Assembly: GCF_030056665.1 (NCBI RefSeq)
Contig: NZ_JASHIG010000030.1
Direction: 5' to 3' (one strand)
DNA: 64,000 nucleotides
DNA from: Flectobacillus roseus
Lineage (GTDB): Bacteria; Bacteroidota; Bacteroidia; Cytophagales; Spirosomataceae
Shown: piece after piece, positions 63,648-64,000 of the stretch
Numbering within the stretch: the stretch's first letter is position 1
Layout of the letters: each line of letters begins with the position of its first letter
Translations under genes and position numbers: made by a program
The notes under the pieces: model-generated
What the model saw: only the letters and a program-made list of their open reading frames with translations
Told to the model about the DNA's origin: nothing
The model's database searches: none

Positions 63648-64000
63648 CTAGTGTCCGTGCGCTTTGGCACTAACCTCCTTGTTTTCTTCCCAAGAAGCAA
63701 GACGTTGTTCGTACACAGATTTTACAATAGGATAACCCACTTTTCCTAAAATTAATCTCAAAGGAGGTTCGGTCGAAGCAATTAAATTGAGTACAGGCTC
63801 AACGGTAGCTTCGGGTTTGCCATAACTATCAGGAGTACTACCATTTCTGAAAGCCGCTTTTAAGTCATCATAAGCTGGGATTTCCTGCGTTTGCGCGGCA
63901 GAAGCTCCTGCCCAGTCAGTAGAGAAACCATTTGGCTCAATCAAAGTAACATGGATACCAAATGCTTTTACTTCTGTAGCCAGTGTTTCGCTCAAACCTT
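63648..64000 (-). CDS. short-chain dehydrogenase/reductase, C-terminal part
   Basis: Only the last roughly 117 residues are in the window; the coding sequence continues beyond 64000. Contains the post-catalytic region GIHVTLIEPNGFSTDWAG of classical SDRs and a C-terminal variable domain. The catalytic YxxxK and the Rossmann motif lie outside the window. Confidence 0.85.
   Translation of the reverse strand, partial: GLSETLATEVKAFGIHVTLIEPNGFSTDWAGASAAQTQEIPAYDDLKAAFRNGSTPDSYGKPEATVEPVLNLIASTEPPLRLILGKVGYPIVKSVYEQRLASWEENKEVSAKAHGH

Overview
The window looks like chromosomal DNA of a low-GC member of the Bacteroidota, most likely the Cytophagales (genus not determinable by eye). Support: promoters of the Bacteroidota form TTTG-N19/20-TAnnTTTG (exact in front of tRNA-Leu, a tRNA-like RNA and a hydrolase gene), no obvious Shine-Dalgarno sequences, many signal peptides ending in an AQ-type cleavage site, topoisomerase IV subunit B of about 625 aa, LytS/LytTR signalling, CotH and glycan-active enzymes. 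There is no phage, integrase, insertion sequence or CRISPR array.

Layout. 1-5.7 kb: a DUF4394 lipoprotein, a small alpha/beta hydrolase, tRNA-Leu(CAA), a MacB-type permease and a conserved secreted protein. 5.8-11.1 kb: two tandem GH78-type rhamnosidases. 11.4-25.9 kb: a twelve-gene minus-strand locus that builds and exports a surface polysaccharide. Read in the direction of transcription it encodes an outer-membrane export protein, a chain-length regulator, an ABC transporter (Wzm/Wzt), an aminotransferase, a GT39-like membrane protein, a WbqC protein, an acetyltransferase, a methyltransferase, a beta-propeller glycosidase-like protein, a PhyH oxygenase and a GT2. 26.2-32.5 kb: housekeeping genes parE, pheA, bestrophin, sufB and an Lrp/AsnC regulator. 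32.6-33.06 kb: a free-standing structured RNA gene with its own promoter and terminator. Its ends fold like a class II tRNA but carry a 90-nt branched variable region; this is the most unusual object in the window. 33.3-37.4 kb: a second set of glycan enzymes (GH43 plus discoidin domain, DUF2264, GH88). 37.6-38.6 kb: three small uncharacterised genes, one a 59-aa cysteine-rich secreted peptide. 38.8-43.0 kb: tRNA-Ala(GGC), a beta-barrel-like protein and hisC, hisD, hisG. 43.3-47.3 kb: two tandem CocE-type hydrolases. 47.7-56.1 kb: a PBP4-type peptidase, then a CotH / polyphosphate-polymerase-like / DUF4956 group divergent from a LytS/LytTR two-component system. 56.2-64 kb: a GT2, a YiiX-like amidase, an arginase-family enzyme, an HxlR regulator with a visible operator, a DsbA-like protein, an AraC regulator, a quinone-oxidoreductase-type enzyme and a truncated SDR.

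Most convergent or tandem gene ends carry long perfect hairpins acting as terminators, several bidirectional. Several starts were moved inward from the longest open frame because of signal peptides, promoters or terminators, as noted per entry. All functional names rest on recognising motifs by eye; no database search was run.
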